Source: Corynebacterium sp. Marseille-P4321
GTDB lineage: Bacteria > Actinomycetota > Actinomycetes > Mycobacteriales > Mycobacteriaceae
DNA length: 64,000 bases
Reading direction: 5' to 3'
NCBI RefSeq assembly: GCF_903645305.1
Contig: NZ_CAHJXO010000003.1
Coordinates: 372,001 to 436,000, forward strand
Shown here: piece after piece, positions 21,318-29,450 of the stretch
How positions within the stretch are numbered: the first letter of the stretch is position 1
Layout: every line of letters begins with the position of its first letter
Position numbers and translations under genes: made by a program
The notes under the pieces: model-generated
Told to the model about the DNA's origin: nothing
Database searches by the model: none
What the model saw: only the letters and a program-made list of their open reading frames with translations

Positions 21318-22316
21318 ATGACTGCAACCGACGACATTGAATACCCCTTCGTGGCGGTGTTCACCCAAGCGACGGGGATTCACCCGTCGAGCGGGCGGTT
21401 GCTTACTGTCGACGCGGTGACGTTCGACGAATCCGGACGCGTCGGCGAGGAGTTCCACGCCGTGATCGGGCCAGGCACCGACCCGGGACCGAAGCACACC
21501 CACGGGCTGGAACCGAGCGACTTTGCCCAGGCCCCGCGCTTTTCGCGGTTCCTGCGCCCGCTGGACAAGCTGATCGATTCCCGCACGCTTATCACCCACG
21601 ATTCGCCCCGCGACTGGGGCTACATGGTGTCGGAGGCGCGCCGCGCAATGAACGCCGCCGCGCGCGCCAACCGCTCCCGCCGCGGCCGCGGCCAGCGGCG
21701 CCGCCAACGCGTGGGCCACGTGCCGAAGCCGGTGGAGGTGGTGGACCTGCTCGCCACCGCGCGGCGCCAGGGCCACATCGTGGTGGACCCGCGGATTAAC
21801 GCGCTGGCCTCGCAGGTTGGCGTGGCTTCCCCGCCGCCAGCCGCGTCCGTGGAGCGCGCCGCGTTGAGCGAGGAGGAGTTCTCCCGCGCCCAGACGCTGA
21901 AGCTCGTCGCCGTGTACCTCCAGCTGCGCGAGGCCGGCCCCATCGCGGCCTTTTCGCCCGACGACCTGGCCGCCGACCCGTTCGGCCTGCAGCGCAGCCG
22001 CGTGCGCGTCGATGCCGCGAAAGCCGGCCCCGCCGCCGACAACCCGGGCGTGCTGGACCCGAAGAAGGGCCTGGTGAAAGGCATGGAGTTCGTCGTTGCG
22101 GATGATGTGGAGCAAGAGCCGGACGAGCTTATCGACGCCGGCGTGCGCGTCGGCCTGACCTACAAGGAAAAGGTCTCGCGCGAGACTTCCGTCGTCGTGT
22201 CCGATGCCCCCTCGAAGCAGGCGGAGCTGCGCGGCAAAGCTATGCACGCGCACCGCAAAGACATTCCGGTGCTCTCCGGCGAGGAGTTCCTCGGGCTGGT
22301 TGGGCAGATGGCCTAG
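21318..22316 (+). CDS. DnaQ-like exonuclease-fold protein with BRCT domain, catalytic residues lost
   Basis: A 332-residue protein with the layout of actinobacterial DNA polymerase III epsilon-like proteins: an exonuclease fold (residues about 8-200) and a C-terminal BRCT-like region (GLVKGMEFVVADD to IPVLSGEEFLGLVGQM, about 250-332). The first catalytic motif, normally hDhETTG, reads AVFTQATG, so both acidic residues are missing. The late HxxxxD motif is not recognisable either. It may bind DNA without cutting it. TACTAT at 21305-21310 ends 7 nt before the ATG (leaderless). Gene order leuA - unknown - dnaQ-like - murT is as in C. glutamicum. Confidence 0.75.
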   Translation: MTATDDIEYPFVAVFTQATGIHPSSGRLLTVDAVTFDESGRVGEEFHAVIGPGTDPGPKHTHGLEPSDFAQAPRFSRFLRPLDKLIDSRTLITHDSPRDWGYMVSEARRAMNAAARANRSRRGRGQRRRQRVGHVPKPVEVVDLLATARRQGHIVVDPRINALASQVGVASPPPAASVERAALSEEEFSRAQTLKLVAVYLQLREAGPIAAFSPDDLAADPFGLQRSRVRVDAAKAGPAADNPGVLDPKKGLVKGMEFVVADDVEQEPDELIDAGVRVGLTYKEKVSRETSVVVSDAPSKQAELRGKAMHAHRKDIPVLSGEEFLGLVGQMA

Positions 22317-22327
22317 AATTTCTGGGC

Positions 22328-23668
22328 ATGACTGAGACGCAACCTAGCCGTTTCGCCCGGGCACGCACGAAGCTGGCCACCACGGCCGCGACGCTTGCCA
22401 CCGCGGCATCCCGCGCCACCGGCCGCGGCGCCGGCGGCATGATCGGCGGCCTGGTGGCAGGCACGATCGACCCGAACATCATGGCCTCCCTCGCCGGCGG
22501 CCGCCCGGCGGTGCTGGTCACCGGCACAAACGGCAAATCCACCACCACCCGCATGCTGGCGGGCGCGGTCCGCGCCACACACACCGTGGCCACGAACGAC
22601 GGCGGCGACAACATGGACGCCGGCATCATCTCTGCGCTGCTCGCGGGCAAAGACGCGGAAGCGATTGTGTTGGAGGTGGATGAGTTGCACGTGCCGGACG
22701 TCGCAAAGCGACTTGCCCCCACAGCGTTCGTGTTGCTCAACCTCTCACGCGACCAGCTCGACCGCGTAGGCGAAATCAACTCGATCGAACGCGCCCTGCG
22801 CACCGCGGTGATGGAACACCCCGAGGCGACCGTGATCGCGAACTGCGACGACGTGCTAATCACCTCCGTGGCGTGGGACCACCCGAACGTGGTGTGGGTC
22901 TCCGCAGGCGCAGGCTGGCTCGGCGACTCGGTGACCAACCCGCGCTCGGGCGGGCACGTTGTCCGCTCCTTCGTCGCGGACAACGGAGTAAAGGATGGCG
23001 ACGGAAAGGAAAAGGATGGCGACGGGGGCCAAAGCGACTGGTACGCCGTCGAACCGCTCCCCGACGGCACCGAATTCCGCCGCCCCACCCCCGACTACGT
23101 GGTCACCGACGAGGGCCTAACCACCCCGCACGGCACCACCCAGCTCGAACTCAAACTCCCCGGACGCGCCAACCGCGGCAACGCAGCGCAGGCCATCGCG
23201 GCCGCCGTGGAAGCGTTCGACGTGCCCCTCGACGCCGCGGTCAAAGCGGCCGAGGAGGTGGACAACGTCGCCGGGCGCTACACCACCGTGCATCTCGGCG
23301 AGCGCGACGTGCACCTCATGCTGGCCAAGAACCCGGCCGGCTGGCAGGAGGCGCTCACCATGACCGACCGCGACGCCGACGGCGTGGTCATCGCGGTCAA
23401 CGCCCGCCAGGGCGACGGCGAGGACGTGTCCTGGCTGTGGGACGTGAAATTCGAGGACTTCGGCGACACCAAGGTGGTGGCCGCCGGCGAGCGCGCCACC
23501 GACCTCGCGGTGCGACTGACCTACGCGGGCATCGAGCACGACCTCATCCACGACCCCGTGGAAGCCATCCGCGCCTGCCCGCCCGGCCGCGTGGAGGTGC
23601 TGGCGAACTACACGGCGCTGCTCAACCTGCGCCGCGACCTGACCAAGCAGGAGGATTACCGTGCCTAA
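22328..23668 (+). CDS. murT: Lipid II isoglutaminyl synthase, MurT subunit
   Basis: A 446-residue Mur-ligase family subunit that, with GatD, amidates the D-Glu of lipid II. The ATP-binding loop is VTGTNGKST (residues 65-73); NLSRDQLDRVGEI is the family motif. Residues about 195-245 hold the insertion that carries a Cys-type zinc ribbon in many MurT proteins; here it reads TNPRSGGHVV and no Cys pair is visible. It also contains a low-complexity Asp/Gly/Lys insert made by a 21-bp tandem duplication (22990-23025). The DUF1727 C-terminal domain follows. TAGAAT at 22314-22319 ends 8 nt before the ATG. It overlaps gatD by 8 bp. Confidence 0.92.
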   Translation: MTETQPSRFARARTKLATTAATLATAASRATGRGAGGMIGGLVAGTIDPNIMASLAGGRPAVLVTGTNGKSTTTRMLAGAVRATHTVATNDGGDNMDAGIISALLAGKDAEAIVLEVDELHVPDVAKRLAPTAFVLLNLSRDQLDRVGEINSIERALRTAVMEHPEATVIANCDDVLITSVAWDHPNVVWVSAGAGWLGDSVTNPRSGGHVVRSFVADNGVKDGDGKEKDGDGGQSDWYAVEPLPDGTEFRRPTPDYVVTDEGLTTPHGTTQLELKLPGRANRGNAAQAIAAAVEAFDVPLDAAVKAAEEVDNVAGRYTTVHLGERDVHLMLAKNPAGWQEALTMTDRDADGVVIAVNARQGDGEDVSWLWDVKFEDFGDTKVVAAGERATDLAVRLTYAGIEHDLIHDPVEAIRACPPGRVEVLANYTALLNLRRDLTKQEDYRA

Positions 23669-24398
23669 ACTCACCATCGGCCTCGTGCTCCCCGACGTGT
23701 TGGGCACCTACGGCGACGACGGCAACGCCCTCGTCTTGCGCGAGCGCGCCCGCATGCGCGGCTTCGACGCCAAGATCGAGCGCATCTTGCTTCACGACGA
23801 CATCCCCGCCACCTGCGACATCTACACCCTCGGCGGCGGCGAAGACTCCGCCCAGCTCATCGCAGCGAACCGCCTCGCCGCCTCCCCCGGCCTGCAGGCA
23901 GCGGCCGCGGACGGCCGCCCCATTTTCGCCGTCTGCGCAGGCCTGCAGGTCCTCGGCCGCACATTCCGCGCGCACGGCAAGGAGGTTGAGGGCATTGGGC
24001 TTATCGACGTCACCACCGCCCCCCTTTCCACCCGCGCCATCGGGGAACTCACCGCGCAACCCACCGGCGCGGGCATCACAGCGGAGTTGACCGAGCCGCT
24101 CACCGGCTTCGAAAACCACATGGGCGCCACAGCCCTTGGCCCGGACGCTTCGCCTTTGGGCGCGGTGACGTGCGGCGTGGGCAACGGCGCCAGCACCGCA
24201 GGCTCCGCCGGCGGAGACAAGGTGGAGGGCGTCGTCCAGGGCAGCGTCGTGGCCACGTACATGCACGGCCCGGCGCTGGCGCGTAACCCCCAGCTCGCCG
24301 ACTTGCTCATCGCGCGTGCCTTAGACGTGAGCCTTGCTGAGCTGGAGCCGCTCGACCTGCCGGACGTGGAGCAGCTGCGCCGCGAGCGCCTACGCTAG
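23661..24398 (+). CDS. gatD: Lipid II isoglutaminyl synthase, glutamine amidotransferase subunit GatD
   Basis: A 245-residue class-I (CobQ-like) glutaminase that releases ammonia for MurT. The nucleophile is Cys92 in FAVCAGLQVLG, and the catalytic His lies in ATYMHGPALARNP (about residue 198). The start is GTG at 23661, inside the end of murT, implying coupled translation. A Gly/Ser/Ala-rich insert (GNGASTAGSAGGDK) near residue 175 is longer than usual. Confidence 0.92.
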   Translation: MPKLTIGLVLPDVLGTYGDDGNALVLRERARMRGFDAKIERILLHDDIPATCDIYTLGGGEDSAQLIAANRLAASPGLQAAAADGRPIFAVCAGLQVLGRTFRAHGKEVEGIGLIDVTTAPLSTRAIGELTAQPTGAGITAELTEPLTGFENHMGATALGPDASPLGAVTCGVGNGASTAGSAGGDKVEGVVQGSVVATYMHGPALARNPQLADLLIARALDVSLAELEPLDLPDVEQLRRERLR

Positions 24399-24404
24399 GC
24401 AGTC

Positions 24405-24460
24405 GCCGAGTCCACCACGCCGAGTCCACCACGCCGAGTTCACCACGCCGAGTCCACCAT
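24405..24460. repeat. Four 14-bp tandem repeats after gatD
   Basis: GCCGAGTCCACCAC is repeated four times head to tail (24405-24418, 24419-24432, 24433-24446, 24447-24460) with one or no mismatch per copy. It lies just after the gatD stop. No reading frame explains it. Confidence 0.75.
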
Positions 24461-24605
24461 CACTAACACCCGAAATCGGGGTGCCGATCTCGGCGTTTGG
24501 CTCGACCAGGCAATCTCAGTCGCGAGTTAGCCGGATCGAGTGGGGCTGCTGCGAATGCTGGAAGTGTCGCGAACGCAAGATTCCAGGTCACCGCTGAACG
24601 CAACT

Positions 24606-24680
24606 ATGCAGCTGCATTGTCACTTGACACCACTTATCCGGTGATCCTATTTATCGGGCCAATGGTGTATGCAGCTGCAT
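24606..24680 (+). promoter_or_regulatory. Promoter flanked by two identical palindromic operators
   Basis: The perfect palindrome ATGCAGCTGCAT occurs at 24606-24617 and again at 24669-24680, both within TATGCAGCTGCAT. Between them is TTGACA (24624-24629), an 18-bp spacer and TATTTA (24648-24653), a good housekeeping-type promoter. It drives the cyclase-family gene at 24731. Two operators around a promoter suggest repression by looping or roadblock. The regulator is not recognisable nearby. Confidence 0.6.
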
Positions 24681-24730
24681 AGCGTCCACCGGAAGCACCT
24701 CGTTTTGATTCTCCTCTACCCTGGGGGGCC

Positions 24731-25510
24731 ATGTTCGTTCTTCTTAGCCACGTACTCGACCCTGAAGGCCCCTCCTACCCCGGTTCCCCTGAGCTGACCA
24801 TTGACCGCAACGCTGTGATCGGCCAGGGCAGCGACTCCAACGACGTCATCAGCCATTTACCTAACCACTTCGGCACCCACATGGATGCGCCGCGCCACTT
24901 CGTGGAAAACGGAACTACTTTCGCAGAGCTTCCCGCAGAGCGGTTCAATTTCGACGGCGACGAGATCCTCCTGCTCGACATCCCGGAGAAAGGCGAGCCG
25001 AAATCCGTGCTCACCATCGCCGATGTGGAGCCGTACCTCGAGGATTTCGCCGGGATTCGTCTCCTGCTCATCCGCACCGGCTTTGAGCGCTTCCGCGATT
25101 CGGACCCGGAGGTCTACCAGTCCGAGGGCCCGTGTTTGGACCCGGACCTGTGCAAGTGGCTCGCCACCGAAACCCGGGTGCAGTGCGTTGGGATGGACTG
25201 GATCTCCGTCGGCGCGCCGTGGAACGACCTCGGCACCGAGGCGCACCGCCAGCTACTCGGCTACTACCGCGAGAACTTCATCACGGCCATCGAGGATCTC
25301 TCGCTCGCACCGGTTGGCGATAAGTGGATCGATTTCATCACCCTCGGCCCGCTGCGCGTAAAGGGCATCGATTCATCCCAGGTGTCGGTCACCGCGTTCC
25401 TCAACGACATGGACTTCCTCGACGATGCGGACGAACTCGATGAGGCGAGCTTCGACGGCACCGTAGACTCGGCCGCCGCCCCGGAGCCGGTCGCCGAAGA
25501 CGAGCCCTAA
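24731..25510 (+). CDS. Cyclase-family metal-dependent hydrolase (kynurenine formamidase-like fold)
   Basis: A 259-residue member of the 'putative cyclase' family (PF04199). The metal-binding signature is present: HFGTHMDAPRHF (residues about 46-57) with His, Asp and His in the family positions. Members hydrolyse amides or lactones (formylkynurenine, polyketides, isatin); the substrate cannot be read from sequence. The C-terminal 40 residues are acidic. It is solitary, probably controlled by the palindrome-flanked promoter upstream. A TACCCT box 8 nt before the ATG is an alternative start of transcription. It is convergent with recR, 12 bp away. Confidence 0.82.
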   Translation: MFVLLSHVLDPEGPSYPGSPELTIDRNAVIGQGSDSNDVISHLPNHFGTHMDAPRHFVENGTTFAELPAERFNFDGDEILLLDIPEKGEPKSVLTIADVEPYLEDFAGIRLLLIRTGFERFRDSDPEVYQSEGPCLDPDLCKWLATETRVQCVGMDWISVGAPWNDLGTEAHRQLLGYYRENFITAIEDLSLAPVGDKWIDFITLGPLRVKGIDSSQVSVTAFLNDMDFLDDADELDEASFDGTVDSAAAPEPVAEDEP

Positions 25511-25522
25511 AGCGGGCAAACT

Positions 25523-26149
25523 TTAAAGCGTGAGGCGGCCGGTGAGAGCGCGGGACAGCGTGAGCTCGTCGACAAACTCCAAGTCCCCTCCGAGCGGCAT
25601 GCCGGACGCGAGCCGCGACACCGTAAGTTCCGGAAAGTCCTTCAACAAGCGCACCAGATAGGAGGCGGTGGCCTCGCCTTCAGTGTCGGGGTCGGTGGCC
25701 AGGATGACCTCGCCGATCACCGGCGTCTCCTCGCCGTCAAGGTCGGGCTGCACGCCGCCAATACGCTGCAGCAGCGAGGCGATGGCGAGGTCTTTCGGCC
25801 CCACGTTGGCCAGCGGGTCCAGCGCCCCACCTAACACGTGGTAGCGCCCCGAGTACTCGCCGGTGCGCTCGATGACCTGGATGTCTTTCGCGTCCTCCAC
25901 CACGCACACCAGCGTCTTGTCGCGGCCGGAGTCCGCGCAGATGCGGCACACTTCCTCGCGCGAGACGTTGTTGCAGATGCGGCAAAACGTCACCCCGTCG
26001 CGCACCGCCGCGAGTGCGGAACGCAGCCTATCGATGTCGTCCGGGTCCTGCTTCAGCAAATAAAACGCAATGCGCTGCGCTGACTTGGGGCCGACGCCGG
26101 GGAGGCGGGAGAATTCGTCGATAAGGTCCTGCAGCGGGCCTTCGAACAT
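25523..26149 (-). CDS. recR: Recombination protein RecR
   Basis: A 208-residue RecR of the RecFOR gap-repair pathway. It has the helix-hairpin-helix start ([20 protein letters not shown]), a zinc finger with Cys56, 59, 68 and 71 ([16 protein letters not shown]), and a Toprim domain after about residue 80 ([15 protein letters not shown]). The start at 26149 has GGAG upstream; a longer N-terminal extension in frame is Arg-rich and unlike RecR. It lies downstream of ybaB, the usual dnaX-ybaB-recR order. Confidence 0.95.
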   Translation of the reverse strand: MFEGPLQDLIDEFSRLPGVGPKSAQRIAFYLLKQDPDDIDRLRSALAAVRDGVTFCRICNNVSREEVCRICADSGRDKTLVCVVEDAKDIQVIERTGEYSGRYHVLGGALDPLANVGPKDLAIASLLQRIGGVQPDLDGEETPVIGEVILATDPDTEGEATASYLVRLLKDFPELTVSRLASGMPLGGDLEFVDELTLSRALTGRLTL

Positions 26150-26183
26150 GTGCGAACTCCTAACGGGGTGGGTGGCGGACAGG

Positions 26184-26216
26184 AAAAAGCGCCCAGCCCC
26201 TCGAAGGGCCAGGCGC
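26184..26216 (-). terminator. Hairpin with U-run between ybaB and recR
   Basis: On the minus strand GCGCCTGGCCC pairs with GGGCTGGGCGC (plus 26189-26216) and is followed by five T residues. It lies between the ybaB stop and the recR start, so it may end or partly reduce transcription into recR. Confidence 0.7.
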
Positions 26217-26228
26217 CTGCGGCGGAAG

Positions 26229-26618
26229 TTAGATGATGCCGCCAAACGGGATCTCGCCGTTGCCGCCCTGCGGAGCGCCACCGAACGGGTTGCCACCCTG
26301 CGGAGCGCCGCCACCCAATGCGCCGCCGGTCAGCGGGGCGATCTTCTCCTGGGCCAGCTCGCCAGCCTTGTTGTGCGCGTCGCGGTACGCGGCGAGGATG
26401 AGGTCCTGAAGGGTCTCGATGTCCTCCGGGTCCACTGCCTCCGGCTTAATCGTCAGGTCGGTGATCTCCGCGCCACCGGTCATGGTGACGGTAACCAGCT
26501 CGCCGCCGGCGGTGCCGGTAACCTCGGTCTGCAGCAGCTCAAGCTGTGCCTGCTGCAGCTGCGCCTGCACCTCGGCGGCCTGGCGGATGAGTTCCTGCAT
26601 ATCGTTCGGCTGAGTCAT
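26229..26618 (-). CDS. ybaB: YbaB/EbfC nucleoid-associated protein
   Basis: A 129-residue small DNA-binding protein. The helical N-terminus ([20 protein letters not shown]) and the core ([20 protein letters not shown]) are typical. The C-terminal 35 residues are Gly/Gln/Pro-rich ([13 protein letters not shown]) and look disordered; this tail is common in corynebacteria. AGAAAGG precedes the ATG. It lies between dnaX and recR. Confidence 0.92.
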   Translation of the reverse strand: MTQPNDMQELIRQAAEVQAQLQQAQLELLQTEVTGTAGGELVTVTMTGGAEITDLTIKPEAVDPEDIETLQDLILAAYRDAHNKAGELAQEKIAPLTGGALGGGAPQGGNPFGGAPQGGNGEIPFGGII

Positions 26619-26670
26619 TTCGTTGCCTTTCTGTCGTTTCTAAAGTCCGGGTGCCAGTGTACCTGCTGCG

Positions 26671-28893
26671 TCACAGTGGCTTCGCGCCCAGCTCCGACTG
26701 CAGCAGTTCCATCGCAACTTCGGTTGCGTCGCGCCGGTCGGCGGTGCCTTCCTCGTCGCGGGCTTGCTCGGCCATGTCGCGTTCCTCGTCCTCGCGCGAG
26801 TATGGCACATTGCTTATCGACGCCCCTTGCTCCCCCTCATCCTCCACCAACGGCGGAGGCTCATCCGGGTCGTACGGCTCCGGCGGAAGCGGGATCTCAT
26901 CGCGTTCGCGCTGCGCCCGCGCGGCGGCCTGCTGGCTGGCCGCCGCTGCGGCAGAGCGCCAATCGTTCTTCGGCGGTTGAGCGGGCTGCGCCGGTTGAGA
27001 AGGTTGAGCGGGCTGGGCTGGCTGAACAGGCTGCGCTGGCTGGGCCGGTTGAGCGGGCTGTGCCGGCTGTGCCGGCGGTGCCTGATGGGCTGGCTCGGCG
27101 GGTGCGGGGTCCTCCGGCGCAGGCTCAGATGAATCCTCCTCGGCGCCCGGGTTCCACACGTCCTGCTTGCGGTCCTGCGGTACGCGTGCGTTCTCCTGCG
27201 AGGTGCCCACCACACAGTGCACCTTCACTGTTTGGCCAAGCTTTTCCGTGAACACCGCGGCGATATCGGCGTTGTTCTTCTCCGAATTAATTCGCTCCGC
27301 CAGCGCGCCGGTGTTGTGGCCGAGCACCAGCGTGCCGTCCTTGACATCCAGCGGCTTGGCCTCGGTGAGCATGATTTCCGCGACCTTGTTGCGCTCGCCA
27401 ACCGACTGGCGCAGGCGCGTCCAGTCGGAGTAGATGCGGTCGAAAAGCGCACCGTCATCGGCGCTTTCTGATCGATTGGAAGGCTCAGGGTCACCGGCAG
27501 GCTGCGCCGCAGGTTCCGGTTGTGCCGGCTGTTGTTGCTCGGGTGCTGGCTGTGGCGCGCGCTGCTCCCGCCCCGAGCCCGAACGCGCCGCGGCCGCAGC
27601 TGCTGCCGCGGCGGCCGCCGCCGACCCACCGGAAGACGGCGCGGTCTGCGGCGGGGCGGTGGATTGCTCCGGCTGGGGGTCAGACTGAGGTGACGCAGCA
27701 GGCTGCGCCGGCTGGGCAGCGGGTGCAGCGGGTGCAGCGGGTACAGCGAGTGCAGGCGCCGCAGGAGCCGCGGGCGCAGCAGGAGCGGCGGAAGCAGAAG
27801 CACCGAGGGTGAGCAGGTGCGCCATCATCACCTCGAGCAGCAAACGCGGCGACGTTGCCCCGCGCAGGTCCGGGAGCCGGTCGTTGACCTCGGTGGCCAG
27901 TGCAGCGAGTTGCGCAGAGCTAAAGCGGGCGGCCTCCTGGGAAAGGATGTCGGCGCGCTCCGCTGGCGCGTCGACAAGCCCCTGCCCAAACGCATCCGGC
28001 ACGGTGCGGATGAGCAGCAGATCGCGCAGCCGGTCGAGCAGGTCGAGGGCGAAGCGGCGCGGCTCGTGGCCCGACTCGATCACTTCGTCGATGGTGCCGA
28101 ACATCGCGGAGCCGTCGCCATCCGCAAGCGCGTCGACCGCCCCGTCGAGCAGCGTCAGGTCCGTCACACCGAGCAGCGGCAGCGCCAGCTCGTAGGTCAG
28201 CCCCTCCTCCCCGGAGCCGGCAAGCAGCTGGTCCAGGATCGAAAGCGTGTCGCGCGGGGAGCCGCCACCGGCGCGGATGACCAGCGGGTAGACGTTCTCG
28301 TCGACGTGCATGCCCTCTTCGGCCACCACGCGCTCGAGCAGCTCCCGCATCGCGGCCGGCGCGAGCAGGCGGAACGGGTAGTTGTGGGTGCGCGAGCGGA
28401 TGGTGTTCAGCATCCGCTCCGGCTCGGTGGTGGCGAAGATGAAGATGAGGTGCTCCGGCGGCTCCTCCACAATCTTCAGCAGGGCGTTGTTGCCCTCCTT
28501 GGAAATCATGTGCGCCTCATCGATGATGAACACGCGGTAGCGCGACTCCGCCGGCGCGAACATCGCACGTTCGCGCAGCTCGCGCATGTCGTCCACGCCG
28601 CCGTTCGAGGCCGCGTCGAGCTCCATCACATCCAGGTTGCCGGAGCCGCCCGGCGCGAGCGAGACACACGAGGCGCACACGCCGCACGGGTTCGACGTCG
28701 GCCCGTTCACGCAGTTCAGGCTGCGCGCCAGGATGCGCGCAGATGATGTCTTGCCGCAGCCGCGTGGCCCAGAGAACAGGTAGGCGTGCGAAATCCGCCC
28801 GTTGTCCAGGGCGGTGGATAACGGCCGGGTCACCTGCTCTTGGCCAACTACTTCGCCGAATGTTGCGGGGCGGTATTTCCTGTACAAAGCCAC
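26671..28893 (-). CDS. dnaX: DNA polymerase III subunits gamma/tau
   Basis: A 740-residue clamp-loader subunit. The Walker A site is GPRGCGKTS (residues 42-50); zinc-binding Cys are at 61, 70, 73 and 76; the DEAH-type Walker B is in FIIDEAHMISKEG. After the collar domain (about residue 370) come long Ala/Pro/Gln-rich linkers, a conserved C-terminal domain (about 490-580) and another PAQPAQ-rich stretch. I chose the GTG at 28893 because VALYRKYRPATFGEV is the standard N-terminus; TAGACT on the minus strand (28901-28906) ends 7 nt upstream, consistent with a leaderless mRNA. Confidence 0.94.
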   Translation of the reverse strand: MALYRKYRPATFGEVVGQEQVTRPLSTALDNGRISHAYLFSGPRGCGKTSSARILARSLNCVNGPTSNPCGVCASCVSLAPGGSGNLDVMELDAASNGGVDDMRELRERAMFAPAESRYRVFIIDEAHMISKEGNNALLKIVEEPPEHLIFIFATTEPERMLNTIRSRTHNYPFRLLAPAAMRELLERVVAEEGMHVDENVYPLVIRAGGGSPRDTLSILDQLLAGSGEEGLTYELALPLLGVTDLTLLDGAVDALADGDGSAMFGTIDEVIESGHEPRRFALDLLDRLRDLLLIRTVPDAFGQGLVDAPAERADILSQEAARFSSAQLAALATEVNDRLPDLRGATSPRLLLEVMMAHLLTLGASASAAPAAPAAPAAPALAVPAAPAAPAAQPAQPAASPQSDPQPEQSTAPPQTAPSSGGSAAAAAAAAAAAARSGSGREQRAPQPAPEQQQPAQPEPAAQPAGDPEPSNRSESADDGALFDRIYSDWTRLRQSVGERNKVAEIMLTEAKPLDVKDGTLVLGHNTGALAERINSEKNNADIAAVFTEKLGQTVKVHCVVGTSQENARVPQDRKQDVWNPGAEEDSSEPAPEDPAPAEPAHQAPPAQPAQPAQPAQPAQPVQPAQPAQPSQPAQPAQPPKNDWRSAAAAASQQAAARAQRERDEIPLPPEPYDPDEPPPLVEDEGEQGASISNVPYSREDEERDMAEQARDEEGTADRRDATEVAMELLQSELGAKPL

Positions 28894-28907
28894 GCCGGGA
28901 AGTCTAC

Positions 28908-29450
28908 TCACCCCTCCCGACGCCAGTCCCCCACATCGGTTCCGCGGCGTCTCAACCTGCGCGAACACGTCTCCACGCCCTGGTCTCGCGCGATGGCAAA
29001 CTCCTCGTCGGTCAGGCACACCAGCTCTAGCAGAAGCGTCAGTTGGCCGGGTTCGCGCACAAGGGGCGTGCCTTCGTCGAAAAGCTCGGGCTCGCGCAGC
29101 CACCCATGCCGCACCGTGATGCCCTCCGGCAACTCCACGCGGTCCAGCAGATCCTCCAGCAACACGCCAGGTTGCGCGGGCACGCCCAGGGTTTGCACGA
29201 GGTGCGCCGCAGCGTTCACGGCATGTCCGAGCAATTGCTTATCGACGCCACCGCGCGTCACCAACTCACTCCTCACCGAAGTTCCCCCGTCCTCGGCGAG
29301 CGAAAGGCCGGTGTCAACGGTGGAAAATCCCACGGTCGCCGCGAGCGGGCGGCCCTGGTGGGTGGAGGTGGCCACCGGCAGGCCGTCGATAAGCACAAGC
29401 TCGATCGGCGTGACCGAGTTGAGCCACGCGGCTATCTGATCACCGTTCAA
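28908..29450 (-). CDS. SUFU (suppressor of fused)-like protein
   Basis: A protein of about 180 residues, overlapping the end of aspT by 11 bp if the TTG at 29450 is used. The C-terminal half has LPEGITVRHGWLREPELFDE and LTLLLELVCLTDEEFAIARD, which resemble the SUFU/SUKH-type fold found in bacterial hypothetical proteins and immunity proteins. The residue tail is Arg-rich. Function is unknown. The dispersed motif occurs twice in this gene (29238 in the VDKQ codons, 29384 in the LIDG codons). A longer start at 29489 is possible but would overlap aspT further. Confidence 0.65.
   Translation of the reverse strand: MNGDQIAAWLNSVTPIELVLIDGLPVATSTHQGRPLAATVGFSTVDTGLSLAEDGGTSVRSELVTRGGVDKQLLGHAVNAAAHLVQTLGVPAQPGVLLEDLLDRVELPEGITVRHGWLREPELFDEGTPLVREPGQLTLLLELVCLTDEEFAIARDQGVETCSRRLRRRGTDVGDWRREG

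Noticed and set aside
24399..24730. Small gene around 24497-24682
   Set aside because: The frame crosses both palindromes and the promoter, has no ribosome site and no recognisable sequence.
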